Assembly: GCF_000337675.1 (NCBI RefSeq)
Contig: NZ_AOIB01000005.1
Span: 21,452 to 66,325 of the forward strand
Length of the DNA: 44,874 nt
Direction of reading: 5' to 3'
Source of the DNA: Natronococcus amylolyticus DSM 10524
GTDB lineage: Archaea > Halobacteriota > Halobacteria > Halobacteriales > Natrialbaceae
The notes beneath the pieces were generated by a model. The model searched no databases. It was not told where the DNA came from and saw nothing but the letters and a program-made list of their open reading frames with translations. A program made the position numbers and the translations under genes. Positions 1-6,821 of the stretch are shown here, in pieces (position 1 is the first letter of the stretch; each line of letters starts with the position of its first letter).

Positions 1-37
1 ATCCCCCGGTCGGTCCCGGGCGAACAACCAAACCGAT

Positions 38-421
38 TTGACGGTCCGTTCCCGAATTCCGGACGTGTCGGAAGCGAACCCCGTCGAGCGCTGGCAGGCC
101 CGACTCGAGGAGACCGGCGAGCTCACGCCGGAGATCGTCGACCGGGTCTCAACGATCCACGGCGACCGCGGGGTTCGCGCCATCGAGGCGGTCGGCGAAC
201 ACCGCGTGAAGTCCTACCGCGACTTTACGATCGTCGTCGGTTACGACGACGAGTACATCGTCGAGGACGGCGGCTGTACCTGCAAGGACAGCGAGTACAA
301 CCTGGACGACGACGATCCCACGGAGCTGTGCTGGCACGCCCTCGCGGTGGCGATCGCCCGTCGCGTCGGCCATGTCGACTACCACGATATGTGGTACTCC
401 GACGTCCGTGAACTGCTCTGA
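38..421 (+). CDS. SWIM zinc-finger domain protein
   Basis: A small acidic protein of 127 residues. The SWIM-type metal-binding pattern CxC...CxH is visible as C80-T-C82 and C98-W-H100. SWIM fingers bind DNA or protein partners in other families; nothing here identifies the partner. The start shown is a TTG; an in-frame GTG at position 65 (nine residues later) would give a protein beginning VSEANPVERW and is an equally good choice. It converges on the orc1/cdc6 gene with a 44-bp gap, so it forms the outer flank of the origin region. Its promoter lies at the window edge. The ORF is convincing from its composition and motif; the function is unknown. Confidence 0.72.
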   Translation: MTVRSRIPDVSEANPVERWQARLEETGELTPEIVDRVSTIHGDRGVRAIEAVGEHRVKSYRDFTIVVGYDDEYIVEDGGCTCKDSEYNLDDDDPTELCWHALAVAIARRVGHVDYHDMWYSDVRELL

Positions 422-465
422 AAACCGCACGTGCGAGGTGGAACCGCTCGTCGGAGTCAGAACTG

Positions 466-1665
466 TTAGTCGGACTCGTTACAGGCCGCAATGATGACCT
501 CCGGATCGTCGATCAGCCGGTTTTCCATGTAGTTTCCCTTCCCCTTCCCCGCCCACTTGCGCTCCTGTTCGATGATCGAGAGGAACTCGAGCTCCGAGAG
601 GATATCCCGCACCCGCCGGAGCTTCAGGTGATCCGATCGGTCCCGGTCACAGAGGCGCTTGTAGAGGTCGTAGGCCTCGTTGGTCGTCACCGGTGCGTCC
701 TCGCCTTCTTTCTGCTGGGTAAGCAGTGCCATCGCCTCGAGGACGAGCTTCGCGTGGCTCGGGCTCTTCGAGATGAGTTCGGCCAGCCGGCTGGTCTCCT
801 CGCGCTCGTGAGCGTGGTCGACGCAGGCCTCGGTGACCGCCTCGAGGTCGTCCTCTTCGGCGATCTCGCCAGCAAAGCGGAGGATGTCGATCGCCTTGCG
901 CGCGTCGCCGTGTTCGCGTGCGGCGAGGGCGGCGACGCGGGGGACGACGCCGTCCTCGAGGACGCCGTCGTGGAAGGCATCCGAGCGGGAGCGCAGGATC
1001 TCGCGGATCTGTGAGGCGTCGTACGGCGAGAAGACGTACTCGCGTTCACAGAGGCTCGACTTGATCCGCTCGTCCAGCGAGTCCTTGTACCGGACCTTGT
1101 TCGAGATGCCGATGACGCCGACCGTGCTGTCGGTGAGTTTGCCGGATTCGACCGCCCGGGAGAGCTGCATCAGGATGTCGTCGTCCTCGATCTTGTCGAC
1201 TTCGTCCAGAATGATCAGCGCGACGTCGTACTCGGTGTCGACGATTCGCCAGAGCCGACGGTAGTACTCGGCGGTGCTCAGTCCCGAGTGGGGGATCGAG
1301 ATCCCCGTCTCGGGCTGGTCGTTGAGCTGGTGAGCCGTCGACTGGACGGCCTGGGTTTCCGTCGACTCCTGGAGGCAGTCGACGTAGGCGACGCCGATCG
1401 AGATGTCGTTACCCTCGGCGCGGTCGATCGCCTGATTCGTGATGAACTTCGAACACAGCGACTTGCCGGTCCCGGTCTTCCCGTAGACGAGGACGTTGTT
1501 CGGCGTGTTTCCCCGCGTGGCCGGTTTGATCGCGTTCGCGAGGTTCGTCAACTCGTCCTCGCGACCGATGATACGGTCGCCGTCGGGGAGGTGTGACACC
1601 TGCAGCAGCTCCTTGTTCCGGAAAATCTCGGTTTCGCTGCCGAAGTAGTCCATCGAATCCGACAT
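466..1665 (-). CDS. Orc1/Cdc6 family replication initiator
   Basis: An AAA+ ATPase that in archaea recognises origin recognition boxes and loads the MCM helicase. The 399-residue length is usual for the family. Walker A is GKTGTGKS at 62-69, Walker B ILDEVDK at about 152-158, the sensor-1 segment GISNK at 186-190, and the last ~90 residues form the winged-helix part (KLRRVRDILSELEFL). A TATA-like tttacaagc (minus strand) lies at 1694-1702, about 33 bp before the ATG, and one origin repeat lies immediately upstream of it, so binding of the initiator could repress its own gene. The gene sits directly beside the repeat-rich gene-free region, the usual layout for a haloarchaeal origin and its cognate Orc. 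Haloarchaea carry many orc paralogues, so no numbered symbol is given. Confidence 0.96.
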   Translation of the reverse strand: MSDSMDYFGSETEIFRNKELLQVSHLPDGDRIIGREDELTNLANAIKPATRGNTPNNVLVYGKTGTGKSLCSKFITNQAIDRAEGNDISIGVAYVDCLQESTETQAVQSTAHQLNDQPETGISIPHSGLSTAEYYRRLWRIVDTEYDVALIILDEVDKIEDDDILMQLSRAVESGKLTDSTVGVIGISNKVRYKDSLDERIKSSLCEREYVFSPYDASQIREILRSRSDAFHDGVLEDGVVPRVAALAAREHGDARKAIDILRFAGEIAEEDDLEAVTEACVDHAHEREETSRLAELISKSPSHAKLVLEAMALLTQQKEGEDAPVTTNEAYDLYKRLCDRDRSDHLKLRRVRDILSELEFLSIIEQERKWAGKGKGNYMENRLIDDPEVIIAACNESD

Positions 1666-1705
1666 TCAGCTACTCCGACTATCGGGAGGGGGTGCTTGTA
1701 AACGT

Positions 1706-1730
1706 TCGGAACCGGATTGCCGCTGTAATT
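1706..1730 (-). repeat. Origin repeat (ORB-like) copy 1
   Basis: Core tgccgctgta at 1718-1727 on the plus strand. The C-run is weaker than in other copies. It is the copy nearest orc1/cdc6 and lies just upstream of the TATA-like box at 1694-1702, so it may double as an operator. Confidence 0.7.
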
Positions 1731-1769
1731 CCCTCGGTTTCGTTGTGTCGCGTTCTGAGAAACGGGAAC

Positions 1770-1794
1770 GACACCCCTCGATGCCGCTGTATAG
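1770..1794 (-). repeat. Origin repeat (ORB-like) copy 2
   Basis: Core tgccgctgta at 1782-1791, preceded by cacccctcga (GAGGGGTG on the minus strand, the G-string typical of archaeal origin boxes). It starts 64 bp after copy 1. Confidence 0.8.
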
Positions 1795-1802
1795 GCCGTC
1801 CG

Positions 1803-1827
1803 GGGACTCCGGAGTGCCGCTGTATGA
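1803..1827 (-). repeat. Origin repeat (ORB-like) copy 3
   Basis: Core tgccgctgta at 1815-1824, followed by tga. It lies 33 bp from copy 2, about three helical turns. The C-run is imperfect (gactccggag). Confidence 0.72.
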
Positions 1828-1868
1828 GTGTGTCTCTCGCGGTAAGTTGGTCGGGGGGTGCTCGAGGA

Positions 1869-1893
1869 AACACCCCACGGTGCCGCTGTATGA
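1869..1893 (-). repeat. Origin repeat (ORB-like) copy 4
   Basis: Core tgccgctgta at 1881-1890, preceded by acaccccacgg. Spacing is 66 bp from copy 3. Confidence 0.8.
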
Positions 1894-1935
1894 ACGGGCC
1901 TCTCGTAGCGAGGCGCTGTGCAAGATGGGGTCGAG

Positions 1936-1960
1936 ACCACCCCTCGATGCCGCTGTATTG
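1936..1960 (-). repeat. Origin repeat (ORB-like) copy 5
   Basis: Core tgccgctgta at 1948-1957, preceded by cacccctcga as in copy 2. Spacing is 67 bp from copy 4. Confidence 0.8.
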
Positions 1961-2011
1961 GCGAGCGGATGGGCGAGCCTGCAGCCTCTCCGACGGGGCT
2001 CGAGGAGCGGG

Positions 2012-2036
2012 CACACACCGGAGTTCTTCTGTATGT
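2012..2036 (-). repeat. Origin repeat (ORB-like) copy 6, degenerate
   Basis: Diverged core ttcttctgta at 2024-2033, preceded by cacaccggag. It keeps the spacing pattern (76 bp from copy 5) and the ctgtatg end but has lost the central gccg. Confidence 0.5.
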
Positions 2037-2074
2037 GGACAAATTTCTCGGTAGACGGTCGTACTCGCTCGCTT

Positions 2075-2099
2075 CTCACCCCTCGGTGCCGCTGTATAG
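2075..2099 (-). repeat. Origin repeat (ORB-like) copy 7
   Basis: Core tgccgctgta at 2087-2096, preceded by cacccctcgg and followed by tag. Spacing is 63 bp from copy 6. Confidence 0.8.
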
Positions 2100-2106
2100 A
2101 TACACA

Positions 2107-2131
2107 CACACCCCGCAGTGCCGCTGTAACA
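2107..2131 (-). repeat. Origin repeat (ORB-like) copy 8
   Basis: Core tgccgctgta at 2119-2128, preceded by acaccccgcag. It is 32 bp from copy 7 and is the last of the left array. Confidence 0.78.
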
Positions 2132-2346
2132 GGACGGAGGTGGGGGAGTCGAAACGGAGGGTACTCGAGAACCGGCGTTCGCGGCGACGCGATAGCGGAC
2201 GCCGACTTCGACTGCTGCACGATATCGTCGAGGGATACCGGGAAGCTTCCGAAACGGATCGCAGGTGCCTCGAAACGGCCGTCGATAGCCACACAACGAA
2301 AGACCCGTCCGACCGCGAGGAACTTCACGGAGACTCCCAGCCCAGA

Positions 2347-2381
2347 CTCGAGTGACAAGCACCGCGGGCTCGAGTGACAAG
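2347..2381 (+). repeat. Short direct repeat ctcgagtgacaag (x2)
   Basis: The 13-mer ctcgagtgacaag occurs at 2347-2359 and again at 2369-2381, a 22-bp period, inside the putative origin between the left repeat array and the AT-richer patch. The role is unknown; it could be a secondary protein-binding site. Confidence 0.55.
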
Positions 2382-2469
2382 TCGGAGGTCGCGACCGAAA
2401 CGGAACCCGGCCCGAGTCCGAACCCCGGATTCGACTCGAGTCCTCTCCTCGTTCGATACGATCGACCGA

Positions 2470-2535
2470 AGTAACGTTCGATACTGCTAATGGACTTTGA
2501 CTCAGTGATGGTATTTAGGTATGGTGATATCCGTA
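2470..2535. other. AT-richer patch, candidate unwinding element
   Basis: Within an otherwise very GC-rich window this stretch is visibly AT-richer (for example tgctaatggactttg and ggtatttaggtatgg). It lies between the left repeat array and the single inverted repeat, where a DNA unwinding element would be expected. This reading is inferred from composition and position only. Confidence 0.5.
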
Positions 2536-2682
2536 GCGAAGAGCCCTGCCGGGCGGATCGACGCCCTTGGTCGGGAAGTGATAATCCAAATCGCGGGTCG
2601 TGAAGTCTCACGACCGCTCGAGAGGTGGTTTCCCCTCCACGCAGCGACCGTCCGGTCTTCCACCCCGTCTCCTCTCCGTGAG

Positions 2683-2707
2683 CTATACAGCGGCAACGCG
2701 GGGTGTG
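2683..2707 (+). repeat. Origin repeat (ORB-like) copy 9, inverted
   Basis: Contains tacagcggca at 2686-2695, the exact reverse complement of the core, followed by acgcggggtgt. It is the only copy in this direction and sits on the far side of the AT-richer patch, giving the origin its opposed-box arrangement. Confidence 0.8.
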
Positions 2708-2834
2708 TCTCTTCCACTTTCACGTCCGCAGTTGGCTCGCCCACCTGAGTCCACAGGCGGTTCATCGATCTCCGAACGCCCCCGAGCGACGACCTTCCTC
2801 ACGAGTTCCCAGCGGTTTCGCTCACGGCCCCGGT

Positions 2835-3656
2835 TCAGGCAGGCGTTGCCTTCTCCTCGCGCAGTCGTTCGATCGCCTCCCGAACCGTCGCAGCGTCGTC
2901 CGGGTACGTGCCGTAGACGATCTCGTCCGCGTGGCGTTCGACCCGCCGCGTGACCCCCGCGAGTCGCTCGGGGTCGATCTCCGCTCCCGACAGCTGGATC
3001 GAAAGCGAGACCTCGAGTCCCTCGAGGCGACGCGCGAACCCGCGAGCCAGCGACTCGACCCAGTAGCTCGTCCCGTAACCGGGGTCACAGAGCGGGACGA
3101 GGAAGCCGTCGACGTGGGTCGCGAGCGCCTCCGGCTCGATCCCTGCACGCGCCCGGAGGTTCCCCGGGTAGGGATCGGGGTACAGCGTCGCGGTCAGATC
3201 GCCGTCGACCCGGCTCGCGACCTCCGCGACGAAGGCCGTAAGGACATCGGCTCGCCACGCGTCGCGCTCGTCGAACCCACTTCGTCCGAACCGTCGGTCG
3301 CAGCGCTCGCACCGACAGAACCCCGGTCCAGGAAAGCCAAGCGTCGTCAGCCGAACGTCGCCCTCGATTCCTCCCAGCCGCTCGAGCAGCCCCTCGCGGT
3401 AGTCCGGATCGGTCGGACAGACGGTGCCCCAGTGGTGGCCCTCGACGTCGGGCGCGGCCCGCGTTCCGTCGGCGTCGACGGCCGCCCGCTCAGGTTCGTC
3501 GCGGACCGTCGCTGTGTCACCCCAGCAGGCGACGGAGCTGACCGCTCCCTCGAGTGGCTCCTGCCGACGTCCGTCGACGTACTCCGTGAAGTAGTAGCTT
3601 CGGTCGCCGACCCCGGCTCGAGCGAGGTCGCGGTCGTCCGTGAGGATGGCGTACAT
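2835..3656 (-). CDS. Conserved-looking hypothetical protein, possibly TIM-barrel hydrolase-like
   Basis: A protein of 273 residues with no signal peptide or membrane segment. Visible features are a cysteine motif FCRCERC near residue 113, an aromatic/acidic stretch YPDPYPGN near residue 170, and alternating strand/helix segments that recall glycoside-hydrolase-like TIM barrels. The family cannot be named with certainty. The ATG at 3654-3656 has a TATA-like cgttttaaga (minus strand) about 30 bp upstream, which supports this start. It forms the right flank of the origin region and is transcribed toward it. The next gene in the same direction, hisH, ends 60 bp upstream of its start, but its own promoter suggests separate transcription. 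Confidence 0.72.
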   Translation of the reverse strand: MYAILTDDRDLARAGVGDRSYYFTEYVDGRRQEPLEGAVSSVACWGDTATVRDEPERAAVDADGTRAAPDVEGHHWGTVCPTDPDYREGLLERLGGIEGDVRLTTLGFPGPGFCRCERCDRRFGRSGFDERDAWRADVLTAFVAEVASRVDGDLTATLYPDPYPGNLRARAGIEPEALATHVDGFLVPLCDPGYGTSYWVESLARGFARRLEGLEVSLSIQLSGAEIDPERLAGVTRRVERHADEIVYGTYPDDAATVREAIERLREEKATPA

Positions 3657-3716
3657 GGCTCTCAGTGCCGTGCGAACGATCTTAAAACGTTACTCGAGAT
3701 CGCGAGTCCTGGACCG

Positions 3717-4436
3717 CTACTCCTCGCTACAGATCTCGACGAAGTTCCGAAGGATTCTCAGGCCCGTCTCGCCGCTCTTCTCGGGGTGGAACTGGGTACC
3801 GAAGACGTTGCCGGCTTCGTTCGCGACGATTGCGGGAAAGTCGATTTCGTAGTCGGTCGACGCCACCGTGGCGTCCTCGTTGTCGGGAACCGCGTAGTAG
3901 GAGTGGACGAAGTAGGCGTACCGGCCGTCGACGGATCCGCCAGCGGCGGATCCGTCCTCTCGTTGGCTTTCCGACTCGACGCCGTCGACTCCTCTCACGA
4001 GGGGGTGGTCGCGCTCGACCGACAGCTGGTTCCAGCCCATGTGGGGGACCTTCTGGCCCTCGGCGAAGCGGACGTTCGTTCCGGGAATCAGGTCGAGTCC
4101 CTGCACCGCGGACTCGCCCTCGTTCGCTCCCTCCTCGCTGGTCGTCAGCAGCATCTGCATGCCGAGACAGATCCCGAACAGCGGCGTGCCGGAGTCGGCG
4201 ACCTCGAGTAAGTCCTCCCGGAGCGGGTCGGCGTTTTCGACGCCCTCGCGGAACGCGCCCACGCCGGGCAGGACGACCCCGTCGGCGTCGGCGAACGCCT
4301 CGGGATCGTCGGTGATCTCGACGTCGGCGCCCGCGCGCTCGAGCCCGCGGGTGACGCTGCGGAGGTTGCCGAGGCCGTAGTCGACGACCACGACGTCGGC
4401 GAGCGACTGCTGCTGGTCGGACGTGACGGTGCTCAT
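3717..4436 (-). CDS. hisH: Imidazole glycerol phosphate synthase, glutaminase subunit HisH
   Basis: Class I glutamine amidotransferase that releases ammonia from glutamine for HisF in histidine biosynthesis. The product is 239 residues. The nucleophile lies in GICLGMQ (C90), and the His-Glu pair in FHPEKS (H217, E219); the oxyanion segment PGVGAF is at 57-62. The start chosen is the ATG at 4434-4436 (MSTVTSDQQQ); a further in-frame extension upstream has unrelated composition. There is an extra acidic, Ser/Gly-rich stretch at about 152-171, just before the conserved GRYAYFVHSYY. HisF is not in the window; haloarchaeal his genes are usually scattered. Confidence 0.95.
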   Translation of the reverse strand: MSTVTSDQQQSLADVVVVDYGLGNLRSVTRGLERAGADVEITDDPEAFADADGVVLPGVGAFREGVENADPLREDLLEVADSGTPLFGICLGMQMLLTTSEEGANEGESAVQGLDLIPGTNVRFAEGQKVPHMGWNQLSVERDHPLVRGVDGVESESQREDGSAAGGSVDGRYAYFVHSYYAVPDNEDATVASTDYEIDFPAIVANEAGNVFGTQFHPEKSGETGLRILRNFVEICSEE

Positions 4437-4556
4437 GCCCCGATCTGGGTGGGGCGGAAAGAAGTGTATTGCCATTGCCGCAGCATCCCGCAAGGAATCG
4501 AGGACGTTCGGGACCACCGAACGCAGGAACTACGTGCTGGGACCCGTAGCTCCGGT

Positions 4557-4913
4557 ATGGCCGACCGCGAACCAGAAACGGTGGTCCGGGAGTACTACGA
4601 CACCGTCGACGACGAACGCTACGACGACCTCGTCGCGCTGTTCGCCGAGGACGTCCGCTACGAGCGTCCGGGACAGGGTGCGATCGAGGGCCGAGCGGAA
4701 CTCCGGGAGTTCTACCTCGAGGAGCGGCCGCTCGAGGAGGGCAGCCACGAGGTCGACGACCTGGTCGTCCAGGGCGACACGGTCGCCGTACGAGGGACGT
4801 TTACGGGTCGCCAGGGCGGCGAGGACGTCGCCTTCGCCTTCGCGGACTTCCACGAGTTCGAGGACGGGGAGATCGCACGGCGCTACTCGTTTACCGATCG
4901 CGACGAGGTTTAG
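4557..4913 (+). CDS. SnoaL-like / NTF2-fold protein
   Basis: 118 residues starting MADREPETVVREYYD. The pattern is that of SnoaL-like cone-fold domains: an N-terminal helix with YYDTVDDERYDDLVALFAEDVRYERPG, then FYLEER, a strand pair (DLVVQGDTVAVRGTF) and FHEFEDGEIARRYSF. Members are small cyclases, isomerases or binding proteins; the substrate cannot be told from sequence. The ATG at 4557 is preferred over an in-frame GTG far upstream because the extension overlaps the hisH promoter region. It is divergent from hisH. A second, distant SnoaL-like gene lies at 14720. Confidence 0.85.
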   Translation: MADREPETVVREYYDTVDDERYDDLVALFAEDVRYERPGQGAIEGRAELREFYLEERPLEEGSHEVDDLVVQGDTVAVRGTFTGRQGGEDVAFAFADFHEFEDGEIARRYSFTDRDEV

Positions 4914-4931
4914 GGAGCAGAAGCGAACGTG

Positions 4932-4949
4932 GTGTCGGAAAACCGACAC
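4932..4949 (+). terminator. Perfect stem-loop after the SnoaL-like gene
   Basis: gtgtcgg-aaaa-ccgacac: a 7-bp perfect stem with an AAAA loop, 18 bp after the stop codon at 4913. It could mark the 3' end of the transcript. No U-tract follows, so termination is only a guess. The rest of 4914-5172 shows no gene. Confidence 0.35.
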
Positions 4950-5172
4950 TGGACGTGTTACCGAAACTGAATTGAGCGTTCTGCCCAGGCTGACAACGGG
5001 AAATTTCCACACCCTCCCCATCCGATTCGTTCGGTCACAGCGCTCCCTCCCTCATCCCTCGCACAGCTTCGGCCGATAGCTCGCCGTTCGCTCGCTATCG
5101 TCCGGCGCGCGCCACCGCAGCGTGGCCCGATCAATAGACGATCACTGTCGACGACCGAAGTGGTACGAGCTC

Positions 5173-5769
5173 TCAGAAGCCGTCGAGACGCGTCTGACCG
5201 CCCTCCGACCCGTCGACGTCCGCGAGTTCCGCGGCGCGTTCGATCGCGTCCGCGAACGTCTCCTCCTGGCTGCGGTCGTACAGCGTCGCCGCGGGGTGGA
5301 CGCAGATCAGCAGTCGGCGCGGCGTTCCCTCAATGCGGACCTCCTCGACGGAGCCGGCCTCCTTCGTCACCGACACCGATCGGCCCAGCAGGTGTTCGGT
5401 CGGCACCTTCCCGAGCGTGACGATCACGTCCGGCTCGAGCCGATCGATCTCCGTCTCGAGGTAGCCTCGACAGTTCTCGAGTTCCTCTTTCGTTGGGTCG
5501 CGGTTCTCCGGGGGGCGACAGCGCACGCAGTTGGTGATCCGGACGGTGTCGCGGTCCAGCCCGACCGTTCGCAGCTTATCGTCGAGCACGGAGCCGCTTC
5601 GCCCGACGAACGGCTCGCCCTGTTCATCCTCATTTGCACCGGGTCCTTCGCCGACGAACAGCACGTCGGCGTCCTCGGGACCGGTGCCGTTGACGATCCG
5701 ACTTCGCGACTCGACGAGTTTCGGACACCGGGTACACTCGGTGACACAGAGATCCTCCATCGTTCCCAT
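5173..5769 (-). CDS. udg: Type-4 uracil-DNA glycosylase (4Fe-4S)
   Basis: Removes uracil produced by cytosine deamination from DNA (base excision repair). It is 198 residues long. The four cysteines expected to hold the 4Fe-4S cluster are C12, C15, C84 and C100, with the family spacing (3, 69, 16). The uracil-pocket motif GEGPGANEDEQG starts at about residue 40 and the second active-site motif HPAA is near residue 158. An ATG three codons downstream (MEDLCVTECTRC) is an alternative start. It follows DUF99 on the same strand with a 92-bp gap. Confidence 0.94.
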   Translation of the reverse strand: MGTMEDLCVTECTRCPKLVESRSRIVNGTGPEDADVLFVGEGPGANEDEQGEPFVGRSGSVLDDKLRTVGLDRDTVRITNCVRCRPPENRDPTKEELENCRGYLETEIDRLEPDVIVTLGKVPTEHLLGRSVSVTKEAGSVEEVRIEGTPRRLLICVHPAATLYDRSQEETFADAIERAAELADVDGSEGGQTRLDGF

Positions 5770-5861
5770 AGCCGTCCCTCAGACGGCTTCCTACTACGCC
5801 TTTCGGGTCGCAGCTGCCGGTCGACGAATCGAGGATCAACGGCCGTCGGCTGACGGCGCCC

Positions 5862-6455
5862 TCACCCGCTGTGGACGAGCGAGTCCGCGTACGCGTCGGC
5901 CGCTCGAGCGGCCTGTCTGGCGACCCGGATCGGCTCCGGGCGCCCGCCCTCGGGGGTGAAGTTGCGAACGACGTCGGCCCCCTCGCTCGACTCGAGGCCG
6001 ACGCTGCGGACGTACACCGTCTCGTCGTTCACCGAGACGGCGCGTCGCTCGGGAAGCCGGCGATACCGCTCGAGACGCTCCTCGAGCGCCGCTCCGGAGA
6101 AGGCGTCCTCGAGACCGGCCTCGAGTCCCTCACTCTCCTCGAAGGTCACCGCGAGAACCGGTCGCTGGGCGTGTTCGTACACTGCCGAAAGATCGAGAAC
6201 GTTGTACCAGGCGGGTGCGACGGCGCCGATCAGTACGTACCGAACGTCGGGGCGACCGAGGTCGTCGACGAGCCGGCAGATAGCCTCGGTCGCGTCGGTG
6301 TCACCCACGGTACACCTGCGGTAGCCGACGCCGTCCAGAACGCGGTCGGCGCGGACGACGGTACCGGCGACCGTGCTCCGACCCCGTTCGCTCGGGGCGT
6401 TCGATTCGACGCGGAACGACTCGGCGACGCCGAGCGCCCGCGTCCCAGCCTTCAT
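5862..6455 (-). CDS. DUF99 / UPF0215 family protein
   Basis: 197 residues with the DUF99 pattern: an N-terminal strand (GTRALGVAESF), VVRADRVLDGVGYRRCTVGDTDAT, the central VRYVLIGAVAPAWYNVLDL, and RPVLAVTFEESEGLE. The family is archaeal, with a fold related to endonuclease V, but no activity is established to my knowledge. Its ATG overlaps the stop codon of the preceding DUF5786 gene (ATGA), so the two are translationally coupled. The product is probably cytosolic. The upstream neighbour and udg may share a transcript. Confidence 0.88.
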   Translation of the reverse strand: MKAGTRALGVAESFRVESNAPSERGRSTVAGTVVRADRVLDGVGYRRCTVGDTDATEAICRLVDDLGRPDVRYVLIGAVAPAWYNVLDLSAVYEHAQRPVLAVTFEESEGLEAGLEDAFSGAALEERLERYRRLPERRAVSVNDETVYVRSVGLESSEGADVVRNFTPEGGRPEPIRVARQAARAADAYADSLVHSG

Positions 6456-6628
6456 TCGGGGTCGTCCTTGATCTCCTCGAGACGGTCGAGCAGCTCGTCG
6501 CTCGAGGCGCCGTTCTCGAACTCGATCGAGCCGTGGTGATGGTTCTGTTCCGACTGGACAGCGTCGTTATCATCAAAATCGGTGTCGACCTCCTGTTGTT
6601 CGGACTCGTCGTAGCTCCCGAATCCCAT
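6452..6628 (-). CDS. DUF5786 family small acidic protein
   Basis: A 58-residue protein beginning MGFGSYDESEQQEVDTDFDD and ending in ELLDRLEEIKDDPE. I recognise this MGFGSYDESE... pattern as a haloarchaeal small-protein family (DUF5786). A TATA-like gacttttcag on the minus strand at 6652-6661 is about 28 bp before the ATG, consistent with a leaderless transcript. The last four bases overlap the DUF99 start (ATGA). It has a histidine triplet at 30-32 but no cysteine. Its function is unknown; coupling to DUF99 suggests a joint role. Confidence 0.88.
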   Translation of the reverse strand: MGFGSYDESEQQEVDTDFDDNDAVQSEQNHHHGSIEFENGASSDELLDRLEEIKDDPE

Positions 6629-6821
6629 ACAGTGTCACATTCGAGAGCGGAACTGAAAAGTCTCGGGGTGACCCACCTTCAATCCCCTTAAACAGCACAT
6701 ATTCGGGCCAACGTCGTTCCCTCGGGGCGTTCCGACGACGCCACAGTTGCGCCCGCTCCGAGGAGAGGACGTTCACGGATCCGGCAGTACCGTTTTGCCG
6801 TCGGCTCACGACCGACTCCGT

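Larger units (their letters stand above)
1666..2834. other. Putative chromosomal replication origin (gene-free, orc-adjacent)
   Basis: About 1.17 kb without a convincing gene, lying between orc1/cdc6 and a hypothetical gene. It contains nine copies of a ~25-bp element with core tgccgctgta: eight in one direction at 1706-2131 and one inverted at 2683-2707, with an AT-richer patch in between. Arrays of origin recognition boxes in opposite orientation around an AT-rich unwinding element next to an orc gene are the known archaeal origin design. Each repeat carries a C-run (G-string on the other strand) on the side facing away from the AT-rich patch. The ORFs that cross this region run through the repeats and look spurious. 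Activity is inferred, not shown. Confidence 0.85.

Noticed and set aside
1706-2131. The regularly spaced repeats could be a CRISPR array.
   Set aside because: Spacing is irregular (32-76 bp), one copy is strongly degenerate, one lies far away and inverted, and no cas genes are present. The orc neighbour fits an origin.
1679-2611. Several long ORFs crossing the origin region on both strands (for example 1666-2358 minus and 1745-2377 plus).
   Set aside because: They read through the origin repeats, giving repeated peptides such as YSGT or CRCIG. Composition is Arg/Ser/Pro-rich and unlike the acidic proteins around them.
2502-2765. ORFs at 2502-2765 (minus) and 2521-2748 (plus) in the right part of the origin.
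   Set aside because: They overlap each other and the inverted origin repeat, and show no family or acidic composition.
2703-4211. A 502-residue plus-strand ORF spanning the hypothetical gene and hisH.
   Set aside because: Antisense to two minus-strand genes; hisH has intact catalytic residues.
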